In this document: positions 26,089-35,575 of the stretch, in pieces | How the letters are laid out: each line of letters starts with the position of its first letter | Position numbering within the stretch: the first letter of the stretch is position 1 | Assembly: GCA_047602295.1 (NCBI GenBank) | Contig: JASGHP010000001.1 | Location: 3,162,001 to 3,226,000, forward strand | Direction: 5' to 3' | Origin: JACMLD01 sp047602295 | Lineage (GTDB): Bacteria > Bacteroidota > Bacteroidia > Chitinophagales > Chitinophagaceae | DNA: 64,000 nt | Made by a program: the position numbers and the translations under genes | The notes under the pieces: model-generated | The model's input: only the letters and a program-made list of their open reading frames with translations | The model's database searches: none | What the model was told of the DNA's origin: nothing

Positions 26089-27807
26089 CTAGAAACCTGG
26101 ATTCTGATGGCCTTTCAATGCAGTGTTTTGTCCTAATGCATTTAATGGAATAGGCAATAAATAGTTTTTGCTGGCGTCAAATGACCACTGGGGAGAACCT
26201 GATGGTATGGCTGGTATTAACGTATAGGTATAACCGCCACTGCCATTAGATTCTATCTTCATGCCATGCATTACATGGTTGAGGTTTGTTTCTGCAATTT
26301 TCCAGCGAATCAAATCGAAATAGCGTTTGCCTTCCAGCGCCAGTTCCACTCTTCTCTCTTTGCGTATTAATGCACGCATTTGCGCTTGTGTGGCACCAGG
26401 ATAAACTGTGGTGAATGTAGGTATACCCGCTCTTGTGCGAATAGCATCCATTGCACTGTATACAGACGCATCCGGGCCTACAGCTTCGTTTTGTGCTTCT
26501 GCATAGTTTAGCAATACTTCTGCATAACGGAAGAAATAATAATTCTGTCCGCTGGCTGCATATTGGAAAATGTTTACCGTAGTATCCATTCTCTTTTTAG
26601 TGCAATAGCCGGTGTTGGTATTGTCTGTAGCATCTGCAAGATCTATAGAGTTGTTGCCAGAACCTACAGCGCTTAAGAAAGGATAACCATTAAATGTATT
26701 GCCATTGTAAAGAATAGACTGTTTAAAACGTGGCTCACGGTTGGCATATGGGTTTTGCGGATCGTAACCAGAACCTGCATCTGTAATGGCTTTACCATTG
26801 GCCATAGAATAATCATCTACCAGTTCCTGTGTAGGAGTGGAGCCACCCCAGCTAAGCCAGTTGGGGCCTACATAGTTGGGGCCTTGGAAGCCTATCATAA
26901 TGCTGCCGGCTTTTACAGACAGGTATTGGCGATATAAAATGCCTTCGTTGTTGTTATTGCCGGTAGACAGGAACAATTCATCATACTTAGGATACAATGC
27001 ATAACCCAACTGCATTACCTGTTTGTTGGTTGCGGCTGCAGCAGCCCACCTGCTAGCATCATTGGTAGGATTGTTTTTTGCACTTGCATAAAACAATTCA
27101 ATCCATCCTCTTAAAGTAAGCGCAGCACCCTGGTTCATTCTGCCATTGCCATCGTTGCCGGTATTTGGTTTCAGCAATTGCGCTGCCTGTGTAAGTTCTG
27201 TTTCCAGGAAAGTAAAAGTAGAATCGAAGCTGGCCCTTGGGTGATTGATAGCATCACCATCAGTTGTACGGTTGTCTGGTTTGGTAATTACCGGTACGCC
27301 GCCATACAGCATCCAGAGCTCCTGGTAAAAGAAAGCCCTTAATACTTTTGCCTCGCCCATGCGTTTGTCTTTGTATGCCTGAGAAAGCGTTGTAGATGCC
27401 TGCACACCTGCAAGGTATACGTTGCATTTGCGGATATAGCCATAAATAGTTCCCCAATCAAGCCACATAGATGGGCCTGCCCATGAATAAGTAATTACTG
27501 AATTAGAATTGAGGTTGGCTTTTGTTCTTGCTATTTGCGAAGTAATGTTCCAGTTAAAACCGGTCATTAAATTATCAGACCATGTTTCAAATGGTTCAAA
27601 CACGTAATCGTTAAAGTTGGGAAGTGCAGTGTACACATCGTTCAGCACAAGGTCTGCAGATGATTCTGTAGAGAATGCCACATCGCTGCCCACTGCAGCA
27701 GCATTCTGCACGTCTAAGAAATTGTCTTTTTTACAACCAGCCAGCAATACCGCACAGGTTAGAGTGACTGCTAAAATCCGGCTCACGTTTTTATGTATGT
27801 ATTTCAT
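26089..27807 (-). CDS. SusD/RagB-family glycan-binding lipoprotein
   Basis: 572 residues from the ATG at 27807 (MKYIHKNVSRILAV). Lipobox AVLLAGC with the acylated Cys at about 24. Family features: FLDVQNAAAVGSDVAFSTE, the TPR-like helical body, YAEVLLNYAEAQNEA, IRTRAGIP, IRKERRVELALEGKRYFDLIRW, and the C-terminal LLPIPLNALGQN. It caps the SusC channel at the outer membrane and binds the oligosaccharide to be imported. Encoded 23 bp downstream of SusC. Together with GH16 the likely substrate is a beta-1,3-glucan. Confidence 0.95.
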   Translation of the reverse strand: MKYIHKNVSRILAVTLTCAVLLAGCKKDNFLDVQNAAAVGSDVAFSTESSADLVLNDVYTALPNFNDYVFEPFETWSDNLMTGFNWNITSQIARTKANLNSNSVITYSWAGPSMWLDWGTIYGYIRKCNVYLAGVQASTTLSQAYKDKRMGEAKVLRAFFYQELWMLYGGVPVITKPDNRTTDGDAINHPRASFDSTFTFLETELTQAAQLLKPNTGNDGNGRMNQGAALTLRGWIELFYASAKNNPTNDASRWAAAAATNKQVMQLGYALYPKYDELFLSTGNNNNEGILYRQYLSVKAGSIMIGFQGPNYVGPNWLSWGGSTPTQELVDDYSMANGKAITDAGSGYDPQNPYANREPRFKQSILYNGNTFNGYPFLSAVGSGNNSIDLADATDNTNTGYCTKKRMDTTVNIFQYAASGQNYYFFRYAEVLLNYAEAQNEAVGPDASVYSAMDAIRTRAGIPTFTTVYPGATQAQMRALIRKERRVELALEGKRYFDLIRWKIAETNLNHVMHGMKIESNGSGGYTYTLIPAIPSGSPQWSFDASKNYLLPIPLNALGQNTALKGHQNPGF

Positions 27808-27830
27808 AAAGATTTTTATTAAGTGTAAGA

Positions 27831-30800
27831 TTAAAATTGAACCCTCAGACCAACTGTCAATGCTTTTTGTGTTGGGAAATACCAACCTCTTGCATTGCTT
27901 ACTTCAGGATCGAAATTTTTAATTGGTGTCCATGTAATGATATTCTGTCCTGAAACATATACAGAGAGTACGCTCATTTTTAAACGTTCGCTGATGCGTT
28001 TAGGAAAAGTATATCCTAATGTTCCTGTTCTTAACCTTAAATAAGAAACACTGCGCTGCCAGAAAGTAGAAGTTTGTGAGGTATTGGCAGTAGGCGTTGT
28101 TGTCATTCTTGGATAAGATGCATTGGGATTGTCTGGTGTCCAGTAATCTAATGTTGTAACGGATGCGTTTTTGTTATTGTCAAACGCCCATGCTGCACTG
28201 TTGGCTATTTGAATATCCCTTTGGCCGGCACCCTGGAATAATAAAGACAATTCAAAACCTTTATAATTAACAGCAGGAGAGAAGCCATACACAATAGCAG
28301 GGTAAGTTGGATTGCCCATAGCTATCTGGTCGTTGTAATCAATAAGGCCATCTGGTTTTCCGTTGGGGCCGCTGATGTCTGCATAGCGTATTTCACCTGG
28401 TGCCAATGGAGAGAATGTTTGTGTAGCAATGCCTGGTTTCAATACACCGGGGCTTGCAAAATCATTTGATGTAAAATATCCGATTGCCTTATAGCCAAAT
28501 GGAGTGCCCAAAGGCCTGCCCGTTTGACGAAGGTTTGGATTGTCGTAAGTAGCAGGGTTTTCAAATACCTGTATCAGTTTGTTTTTTGCATAGCTGAAGT
28601 TGCCGCTGAAACTGATGTTCAAATCTTTGTTTACTGCATAGTTGCTGGAGATAGCTACTTCTATACCATGATTCTGCATAGAACCTGCATTTACCTGAGA
28701 AAGGCCAATGCCATACTCAGCAGGAACCGTTACGTTGGGATATACCAGCATATTGTTCCTGTTCTCATGAAAATAATCTGCTTCAATGTTCAGCAAACCG
28801 TTAAACATTCTTGTTTCAAAACCAATGTCTGTCTTTTTTGCTTTCTCCCAGGTAATATTAGGATTGGGTTCAGTGTTTTCATACAAACCCTGTCCCTGTA
28901 CACCATTTAAAATACTGGAGTTGCCATACAGTATAAAGCCAGACTGGTATTGGAATGGCGCACCAGCAAGGTTTCCGGATTCACCATAAGAAGCTCTTAT
29001 TTTCAATTCATTTATCCAGTTGATATTGCTCATGAAACTTTCTTTGGAAATTCTCCACGCTGCAGAGAATGCAGGGAAGAAACCAAAGCGATGACCGGGT
29101 GCAAAATAATAGTGACCATCATAACGGCCTGCTGCTTCCAACAGGTATTTGTTATCGAAACCGTAAGTAACGCGGTATACCAATGATCTTTGTTTTACAG
29201 CCTGTGAGCTACCGCCATTGCCCAGGTCTGATGCACCGCTACCACCTGCAAACAATTCTGTAATAGGCAGGTTGTAGTTATTTCTGCTGGCGTTAAATGC
29301 CAATGATTTTGAATTTCTTGATTCAAGTACCACAAGGCCTGTGACAGCGCTCTTGCCAAAGCTCCTGTTGTAATTAATATAACCCTGGTAAGTAAATGCC
29401 TGCGTCTGGTGATATTCTTCAGAGAAAGAAGGCAGGGTAGCAGCCGGTATCAATGGATAAGTATAAGGGTGCGTGGTGGTATCTACGTTATAATAAGAGA
29501 ACGGAGAAGACCATGACCTTGTAAGGCTAGCAATACCTGCATTGGTAGTATTGTATGGATCGAAAGGGTTCCAATCGTAAGAGCCAACAAATTTTACGCT
29601 CAATCCTTTTACTGGCAATTGCTGTTCAATAAAAAACTGTGTAAGCATTGTATTGCCGGTAATGTTGCGATAGCTGGGATTGTCGTAAAACGAAGCATAG
29701 ATATATGGATGCTTGCCATTGCTATAAATAAGCGGTGTTGAAATGGATGTGGTGTTAATCAGGTTTTCAAAAAGCGTTTGTGTATTGTAGCCTGCACCAG
29801 AAAGATTCCTGTTCTCTACACGGCCATTTAAAACCAGGCCAACACTTGTTCCTTTAGTAACCTGCGCCTGCAAATTGGCAGAAAGATTATAGCGTTTGTA
29901 TTTTATACCGGGAAACATGCCCTGCTGATCAAAATAACCAAGGCCCATGGCATACTTAATGGTTTCAGTACCGCCGGTTAAATTAAGGCTATGGCTGGTT
30001 TGCAGGGTATTTTTGAGGATCATGTCGTTGATAGGATCAATATTCGGGTGACCATCGGGGTCAGATCCATCTTTATATTTTTGTAAATCCGCTGCAGAAT
30101 AAGGCATTACAGTAGCACCTGCATTGGCAGCACCTACATTTTTCATGGTAGCGTACTGGTAAGAATTTACAAAGTGAGTAATTACTGTTGGGTTTTGAAT
30201 ACCAACATAACCATCATAGCTAAGCGTAGGGCGGCCCAGTTTACCTCTTTTGGTAGTTACTAATATTACACCATTCGCTCCACCCATACCATAAGGCGCT
30301 ACCGCAGCAGCATCTTTCAGTACAGTAATAGATTCTACGTCTGAAGGATTTAACTGGCTATAATTCCTGGGTACACCATCTACTATAAATAAAGGACTGG
30401 CATTGCCGTTGGTTCCGATACCGCGGATCATAATATTGGCGGCATCATTACCCGCCTGGCCGCTGCCTTGTGTAAATAAAACACCTGTTGCACGTCCGCC
30501 AAGGGCATTGCCCAGGTCGCTCACCGGCTGGCGAACGATGTCTGCACCTTTAACGGTTGAAACAGAAGCAGTGAGGGAAGTTTTCTTTTGTGTGCCATAG
30601 CCCACCACCACCACTTCATCCAGTTTGGGGTCGCCGTTTTCCAATTCAAAGTTCACAACGCCTGCACTGGTTACGGCACGTTCCATTGTTGCCATACCTG
30701 CATAAGATATTACTATAATACTCCCGCTTTTGGGGGCAGTAATAGTAAAGCTTCCGTCTGCAGCGGTTGTAGTGTTGGTTTTGGCACCCTTAACACTTAC

Positions 30801-30944
30801 TGTAGCACCCTGAAGTGGTTCGTGATTTGTTTTGTTGGTTACCCGGCCGGTAACCTGTAGTGATTGAGAAAAAAGGACGAGAGAAAAACATTGTAGTAGC
30901 ACAACTGCACATAACGGCAGTACGATTTTCTTGGTCATAAGCAA
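27831..30944 (-). CDS. SusC/RagA-family TonB-dependent outer-membrane transporter
   Basis: 1037 residues; ATGs at 30944 and 30938 are both possible. Signal peptide ends LFSQ. Residues about 28-105 are the carboxypeptidase-regulatory-like domain (VTGRVTNKTNHEPLQGATV); then the SusC TonB-box region LDEVVVVGYGTQKK and plug (DLGNALGGRATGVLF, GMGGANGVILVTTKRG). The rest is the 22-strand barrel ending in GLRVQF with a terminal Phe. It imports oligosaccharides with energy from TonB. First gene of the operon; a promoter-like site is listed upstream. Confidence 0.95.
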   Translation of the reverse strand: MLMTKKIVLPLCAVVLLQCFSLVLFSQSLQVTGRVTNKTNHEPLQGATVSVKGAKTNTTTAADGSFTITAPKSGSIIVISYAGMATMERAVTSAGVVNFELENGDPKLDEVVVVGYGTQKKTSLTASVSTVKGADIVRQPVSDLGNALGGRATGVLFTQGSGQAGNDAANIMIRGIGTNGNASPLFIVDGVPRNYSQLNPSDVESITVLKDAAAVAPYGMGGANGVILVTTKRGKLGRPTLSYDGYVGIQNPTVITHFVNSYQYATMKNVGAANAGATVMPYSAADLQKYKDGSDPDGHPNIDPINDMILKNTLQTSHSLNLTGGTETIKYAMGLGYFDQQGMFPGIKYKRYNLSANLQAQVTKGTSVGLVLNGRVENRNLSGAGYNTQTLFENLINTTSISTPLIYSNGKHPYIYASFYDNPSYRNITGNTMLTQFFIEQQLPVKGLSVKFVGSYDWNPFDPYNTTNAGIASLTRSWSSPFSYYNVDTTTHPYTYPLIPAATLPSFSEEYHQTQAFTYQGYINYNRSFGKSAVTGLVVLESRNSKSLAFNASRNNYNLPITELFAGGSGASDLGNGGSSQAVKQRSLVYRVTYGFDNKYLLEAAGRYDGHYYFAPGHRFGFFPAFSAAWRISKESFMSNINWINELKIRASYGESGNLAGAPFQYQSGFILYGNSSILNGVQGQGLYENTEPNPNITWEKAKKTDIGFETRMFNGLLNIEADYFHENRNNMLVYPNVTVPAEYGIGLSQVNAGSMQNHGIEVAISSNYAVNKDLNISFSGNFSYAKNKLIQVFENPATYDNPNLRQTGRPLGTPFGYKAIGYFTSNDFASPGVLKPGIATQTFSPLAPGEIRYADISGPNGKPDGLIDYNDQIAMGNPTYPAIVYGFSPAVNYKGFELSLLFQGAGQRDIQIANSAAWAFDNNKNASVTTLDYWTPDNPNASYPRMTTTPTANTSQTSTFWQRSVSYLRLRTGTLGYTFPKRISERLKMSVLSVYVSGQNIITWTPIKNFDPEVSNARGWYFPTQKALTVGLRVQF

Positions 30945-31032
30945 TCATTTAAAGGCAATGATGAAGAATGTAGTTTTGTTACCGGCGTAAAACTATAGTA
31001 AAAGCGCAGCTAAACTGCTCTTGGTGCTACAT

Positions 31033-31065
31033 CAAACCTACATCACTACGTAGTAAACGGCCCAA
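31033..31065 (-). promoter_or_regulatory. Bacteroidota-type promoter candidate for the SusC operon
   Basis: On the minus strand TAGGTTTG (31033-31040) fits the -7 consensus TAnnTTTG, with a TTG at 31063-31065 as the -33 part, 22 bp apart. That gives an untranslated leader of about 80 nt. Confidence 0.35.
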
Positions 31066-31130
31066 AAACGCTACTTCAATGCTACTACAAATGGTAAAAT
31101 GGTTAAATTGTGGCCAGATTTGGTTGCCAA

Positions 31131-34040
31131 ATGAGAAAAATTCTTACATTTTTTACATTCCTGATTTTGTCTTGCTTTGCCTGGGCGCAGAACACCATTG
31201 GCCTGCCGGAAGTCATTAATTATTCCAAACAGGCGTACAGGGCAGGCACTCAAAACTGGGATATTTGCCAGGACGTGAATGGCATTTTATACTTTGCCAA
31301 TAATGAAGGCCTGCTGAGTTTTGACGGCACTAACTGGAAAATTTACCCCCTGCCCAATAAGACGATTGTGCGTTCGGTAGCCATTGCGGCAGATAATAAA
31401 ATATATGTAGGCGGGCAAAATGAAATCGGCTTTTTTAGTCCGAACAGTGCCGGAGTTTTGGAATACCATACCTTAAAACAACTGATTCCGGAAAAATACC
31501 GCTCCTTTTCTGATGTATGGGATATTGTATGCTTTCATAAAGACATCCTGTTTCGATCCAACGACCAGATTTTCCTGTTTTCCAATAATCGGGTTACTGT
31601 TTATCCCACTGCATCCAACTGGCTTTTTTCCGGTGCCACACCAGATGTGGTAATTGCCCAGGATTTTTCAAGGGGCATTCTGCGTTTTGAAAACGGAGCC
31701 TGGACAACCCTGCTGCCGAAAGAAAAGCTGCCCGAAGGTTTTATGGTGACGGCAGTAATGCAGGGCGGCAGGGACAGCACTTTTATTACCAGCCTTAAAA
31801 ACGGTATTTATTTATATGCCAACAACCAATTGGTGCCGTTTAGTTCTCCGGCATTAAAAACAATAGCTGGCTATAATATATATAGTGCCATTGCCATTAG
31901 CCCGGAAAATTTTGCATTGGCTACCACGCAGAAAGGTTGTTTTGTTATTGATAAAAAAGGAAACCCTGTTCAGCAATTTTCAAGGCTGGAAGGATTGCAA
32001 ACAAACAATGTGCTCAGCATATTTTCAGATAAGAATAAAAACCTTTGGCTGGGGCTGGATCATGGCATCGACTTTATAGCGTATAACAGTGCCATTAAAA
32101 ATATTTATCCTGATCCGCAGAACGAAGCAGCGGGTTATTCTTCCATCATACACAACAATCATTTGTACATAGCCAGCACAAGCGGGTTGTACCAGGTGCC
32201 TTTATACAATCAACCGGATTTAAGTTTTGTGAAGGGATATTTTACCATGATTGATAATACACAAGGGCAGGCATGGAACCTTTCTGAAGTATATGGCAAC
32301 CTGCTGATAGGCCATCACGAAGGATTTAAAGAAGTAAAAGATAATAGTGCTGTTACACTAGACAATAGCTCCGGCTTCTGGACTTTTCTGCCATTCAATG
32401 CAAACTCAACAAACCCTATGGTTGTTGCAGGAACTTATAATGGCATCCGGATCTATAATTATAAAGAAGGCAATTTCCTGAAAGATTACAAAGGTGTAAA
32501 TTTTGAATCATCGCGTTTTGTGGCGGTTGATAGCGATGCCATATGGGTTTCTCATCCGTACAAAGGCATCTTCCGCGTAAATATGCATGCGGGAGGCCAG
32601 CCTTCTGTTGAGAATTACAGCGTAAAGCATGGACTGGAGCCTGACTCAAATGAAAATTATATTTTTAAAATAAAAGACCAGATTGTTGTTTCTACGCAGA
32701 AGGGAATTTACCAGTATGATAAGCATACAGGCATGTTTGCAGCTTCTTCTTACTACAATGCCATTTTTGGAAAAACAGTTATCAGGTATCTTAAAGAAGA
32801 CACCGATGGAAATATCTGGTTTGTGTTTGATAAATCATTGGGCGTGGTTGATTTTTCTGAAGAGAAACCCAAAGTGATTTACATACCGGAGCTTAACGGT
32901 AAAATGGTAAGCGGTTTTGAACAGGTGTACCCTGTAGATGGGCATAATATTTTTGTGGGCAGTGAAAAGGGCTTTTTCCATATCAACTATATAAAGTACA
33001 AACAAAACCAGTCAACCATACAGGTTCAGATAAGAGAAGTAAAAGCCATCAGCAAAACAGACAGTCTTTTGTTTGGCGGATATTTTGCCGATGTTAATGG
33101 AAATCAAATACAGCGCAAAAACGCTTCCGTTCCTTATAAGTGGAATTCTTTTCGGTTTGAGTTTGCTGCCCCGCTTTACGAGCAGCAGGCAAATATTCAA
33201 TACAGTTATCACCTGGAAGGTTATGAAAGCCGCTGGAGCGATTGGAGCAACAAAACAGAAAAGGAATATTCTTACCTGCCGGCAGGCACTTATCATTTTG
33301 AAGTAAAGGCCCGCAACAACCTGGGCAATGAATCTGCTATATACACTTACTCTTTTGTAATACTGCCACCCTGGTACCAGACATGGTGGGCATATGCATT
33401 GTATGGCTGCCTGCTGCTATATGGTAGTTATCTTTTTTACCGCTGGCAGCAAAAGAAATTTGTGCAGCAAAGCATTGCATACGAAGAAAAACAAAAACGG
33501 CTGAGGGATCTTCACCAACTGGAGCTGGAGAAAAATGAAAAAGAGATTGTAAAGCTGCGCAATGAAAAGCTGGAAGCAGAAATACAACATAAGAACAAAG
33601 AGATGGCTTCTGCTACCATGCACCTGGTAAAAAAAGGGGAGTTGATAACGCGGTTGAAAGACGAGCTCTCGCATCTTACCAAAACTACAGATGATGAAAA
33701 ATCGCTTGAAGCAGTTAAGAAGATGGTGAAGACGCTGGGCGAAGATGATAAAACAGATGCAGACTGGGAACATTTTACCATCCACTTTGATAAGGCGCAT
33801 AATGATTTCTTTGTGGCATTGAAAGAGAAACACAATAATCTTACAGCCAATGAGCTGAAGCTGTGTGCTTACCTGCGCATGAACCTTAGCACAAAAGAAA
33901 TGGCGCAGTTGATGAATATTTCAGTACGCGGTGTGGAGATAAGCCGTTACCGCCTGCGTAAAAAGTTGCAGATACCAACAGAAACAAACCTGTTTACTTA
34001 TTTGCTGGATTTTCATGGCAGCGAGAAAAATGTTTTGTGA
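31131..34040 (+). CDS. Triple-tyrosine-motif regulator with LuxR-type DNA-binding domain
   Basis: 969 residues from the ATG at 31131 (MRKILTFFTFLILSCF), which gives the signal peptide ending AWAQ. About residues 20-650 form a two-component-regulator-type beta propeller (WDICQDVNGILYFANNEGL, IYVGGQNEIGFF, NKNLWLGLDHGIDFI). About 686-745 is the Y_Y_Y domain (YSYHLEGYESRWSDWSN). One membrane segment at about 752-773, then a long coiled coil, and a LuxR/GerE-like helix-turn-helix at about 903-965 (LSTKEMAQLMNISVRGVEI). There is no kinase or receiver domain, so a periplasmic signal would be passed directly to the DNA-binding part. Divergent from susC, hence probably the regulator of the glucan locus. 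Confidence 0.9.
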   Translation: MRKILTFFTFLILSCFAWAQNTIGLPEVINYSKQAYRAGTQNWDICQDVNGILYFANNEGLLSFDGTNWKIYPLPNKTIVRSVAIAADNKIYVGGQNEIGFFSPNSAGVLEYHTLKQLIPEKYRSFSDVWDIVCFHKDILFRSNDQIFLFSNNRVTVYPTASNWLFSGATPDVVIAQDFSRGILRFENGAWTTLLPKEKLPEGFMVTAVMQGGRDSTFITSLKNGIYLYANNQLVPFSSPALKTIAGYNIYSAIAISPENFALATTQKGCFVIDKKGNPVQQFSRLEGLQTNNVLSIFSDKNKNLWLGLDHGIDFIAYNSAIKNIYPDPQNEAAGYSSIIHNNHLYIASTSGLYQVPLYNQPDLSFVKGYFTMIDNTQGQAWNLSEVYGNLLIGHHEGFKEVKDNSAVTLDNSSGFWTFLPFNANSTNPMVVAGTYNGIRIYNYKEGNFLKDYKGVNFESSRFVAVDSDAIWVSHPYKGIFRVNMHAGGQPSVENYSVKHGLEPDSNENYIFKIKDQIVVSTQKGIYQYDKHTGMFAASSYYNAIFGKTVIRYLKEDTDGNIWFVFDKSLGVVDFSEEKPKVIYIPELNGKMVSGFEQVYPVDGHNIFVGSEKGFFHINYIKYKQNQSTIQVQIREVKAISKTDSLLFGGYFADVNGNQIQRKNASVPYKWNSFRFEFAAPLYEQQANIQYSYHLEGYESRWSDWSNKTEKEYSYLPAGTYHFEVKARNNLGNESAIYTYSFVILPPWYQTWWAYALYGCLLLYGSYLFYRWQQKKFVQQSIAYEEKQKRLRDLHQLELEKNEKEIVKLRNEKLEAEIQHKNKEMASATMHLVKKGELITRLKDELSHLTKTTDDEKSLEAVKKMVKTLGEDDKTDADWEHFTIHFDKAHNDFFVALKEKHNNLTANELKLCAYLRMNLSTKEMAQLMNISVRGVEISRYRLRKKLQIPTETNLFTYLLDFHGSEKNVL

Positions 34041-34056
34041 ATTTGCCAGTGATGGA

Positions 34057-35214
34057 TCAATTGATGGCAGCAAGTTTTGCTTTCAACATGCCCGCAGCTT
34101 TTGTATAGCCACCTTCTGCACCGTCTACAAAATGGATATGATCGTTTTTCATGTCTTTTACATAGCACGACATAACACATGAATTGCTGATGAACATGCC
34201 ATAAAGAATTTTCTCGCTGGCTTCCATTTTATCCAGCACCTGTATCAATTGGTTTCTTTGTTGCAGCGTGCCAGTTATTACCGTATTGATCCTTCCATCT
34301 ATAACAAGTGTATCGCACATTTCTACCAATTGCGCCAGGTATTCTTTTCCTTTTTTGGTTTTGAAATAAAGTTTACCTAATACAGAGATGAGCCATAAAT
34401 AAAACACACCCAGGTATTTTATTTTGCCAATGCGTGTATTCATCTCCTGCCGCATGCGTGTGAATGTGGTTTTTAAACGCAATTTTGCAACAGATACAGG
34501 CTGCCTTGTTTTAGGAGAACCATAAATAGTATCCATTGCCTGCAATGCTTCGCTGAAAACAATATGCTGTGCAGCTCCCTGGCGGGCAATGATAAGCAGG
34601 GTAACAACTTCCTGCTGGTTGGTAGGCGGGGGAATGCGATCCCAGCGGCACTGCATCCCTTCCAAATCAAGTAGTGTATCTGCAGACGGCAAAAGAGAAA
34701 GCATGTACTGTTCTCCTTTTACAATTGATTCTGCATACATTAATCCTTCTCCTAAAACAATTGGTATGGGAAACGATTCTGAGAAACAGAATTTACAAAT
34801 ACGAAGCGGTATGTTTTTTTGATAAATATCTTTTACGGGCACCACACCGGTGCGCAGTTCCAGCTCAAAGTTTTCCCGCGTACGCTCACGGTAAAGCAGC
34901 AGCGCCTTCATGGCTTTGTCTACCAGTGAAGGTGGAACGATAAAAGTGGCGCCGTCACCGCCAAAGAAAAAGGGGAGATCAATGTTTTCGCGTAAAGCAA
35001 TATTCATAACCGCTACAATGCAACCGGTGGCAATAAAGTTGACATTCTCATGCCTGCCTTCCTGTACGGCCTGGGTAGAACGTTTAATATCTGTAATAAT
35101 AACAGACCAGTCTTCCGGTACAGCATGGAATGCATTTGCCTGCAACAATAAAGTTGAAAGCGATGTTTTTTGCAAAGCAAGTTGCTGGTAAAATTTCTCA
35201 GAGCTTTCTGCCAT
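34057..35214 (-). CDS. DUF3095 protein with a class III nucleotide-cyclase-like core
   Basis: 385 residues (MAESSEKFYQQLALQK). Residues about 35-140 match the cyclase fold: the first metal Asp D42 in SVIITDIKRSTQA and the second in the FFFGGDGATF loop (D87), as in adenylate/guanylate cyclases. I place it in DUF3095, whose biological role is not known to me. The C-terminal part (about 230-385) is helical with a basic stretch near RTRMRQEMNTRIGKIKYLG. No membrane segment. It faces the regulator gene, 16 bp between stops. Purine-selecting residues cannot be judged without alignment. Confidence 0.75.
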   Translation of the reverse strand: MAESSEKFYQQLALQKTSLSTLLLQANAFHAVPEDWSVIITDIKRSTQAVQEGRHENVNFIATGCIVAVMNIALRENIDLPFFFGGDGATFIVPPSLVDKAMKALLLYRERTRENFELELRTGVVPVKDIYQKNIPLRICKFCFSESFPIPIVLGEGLMYAESIVKGEQYMLSLLPSADTLLDLEGMQCRWDRIPPPTNQQEVVTLLIIARQGAAQHIVFSEALQAMDTIYGSPKTRQPVSVAKLRLKTTFTRMRQEMNTRIGKIKYLGVFYLWLISVLGKLYFKTKKGKEYLAQLVEMCDTLVIDGRINTVITGTLQQRNQLIQVLDKMEASEKILYGMFISNSCVMSCYVKDMKNDHIHFVDGAEGGYTKAAGMLKAKLAAIN

Positions 35215-35575
35215 TGGTATTAAGTAGTAACAGAACTAATGTACATACTTCTTTCAAGAAACAGCTATAAATTATTCCCCATCAATTGTTTGTCCCGGGG
35301 GCCGTATTGTCATAGTATTTGCGCATAAAAATTAAACATTAGAAAGCTGTATTTTCCAGTGCAAAGAATTGCGGTTACCCTTGCATAGCAATCCTGCACC
35401 TGCTAAATACCACTAATAGGGTATCTGTCAATCCAAAAATAGATGCTATATTGTATATAGTTCATCGCCCCCTCCTCAAATCTGCAAACCTTAGCGCTAA
35501 CCCTCGCCCCAAAAAGAATATCACCGCAAAGCTGCGGTTTCGTGCCCACCCTCATCATGTAAAAAACAACTTGTC
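35215..35575. other. Intergenic, 361 bp, divergent
   Basis: Upstream region of two diverging genes. A small hairpin CCGCA-AAGC-TGCGG lies at about 35522-35535. Nothing else seen. Confidence 0.5.
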
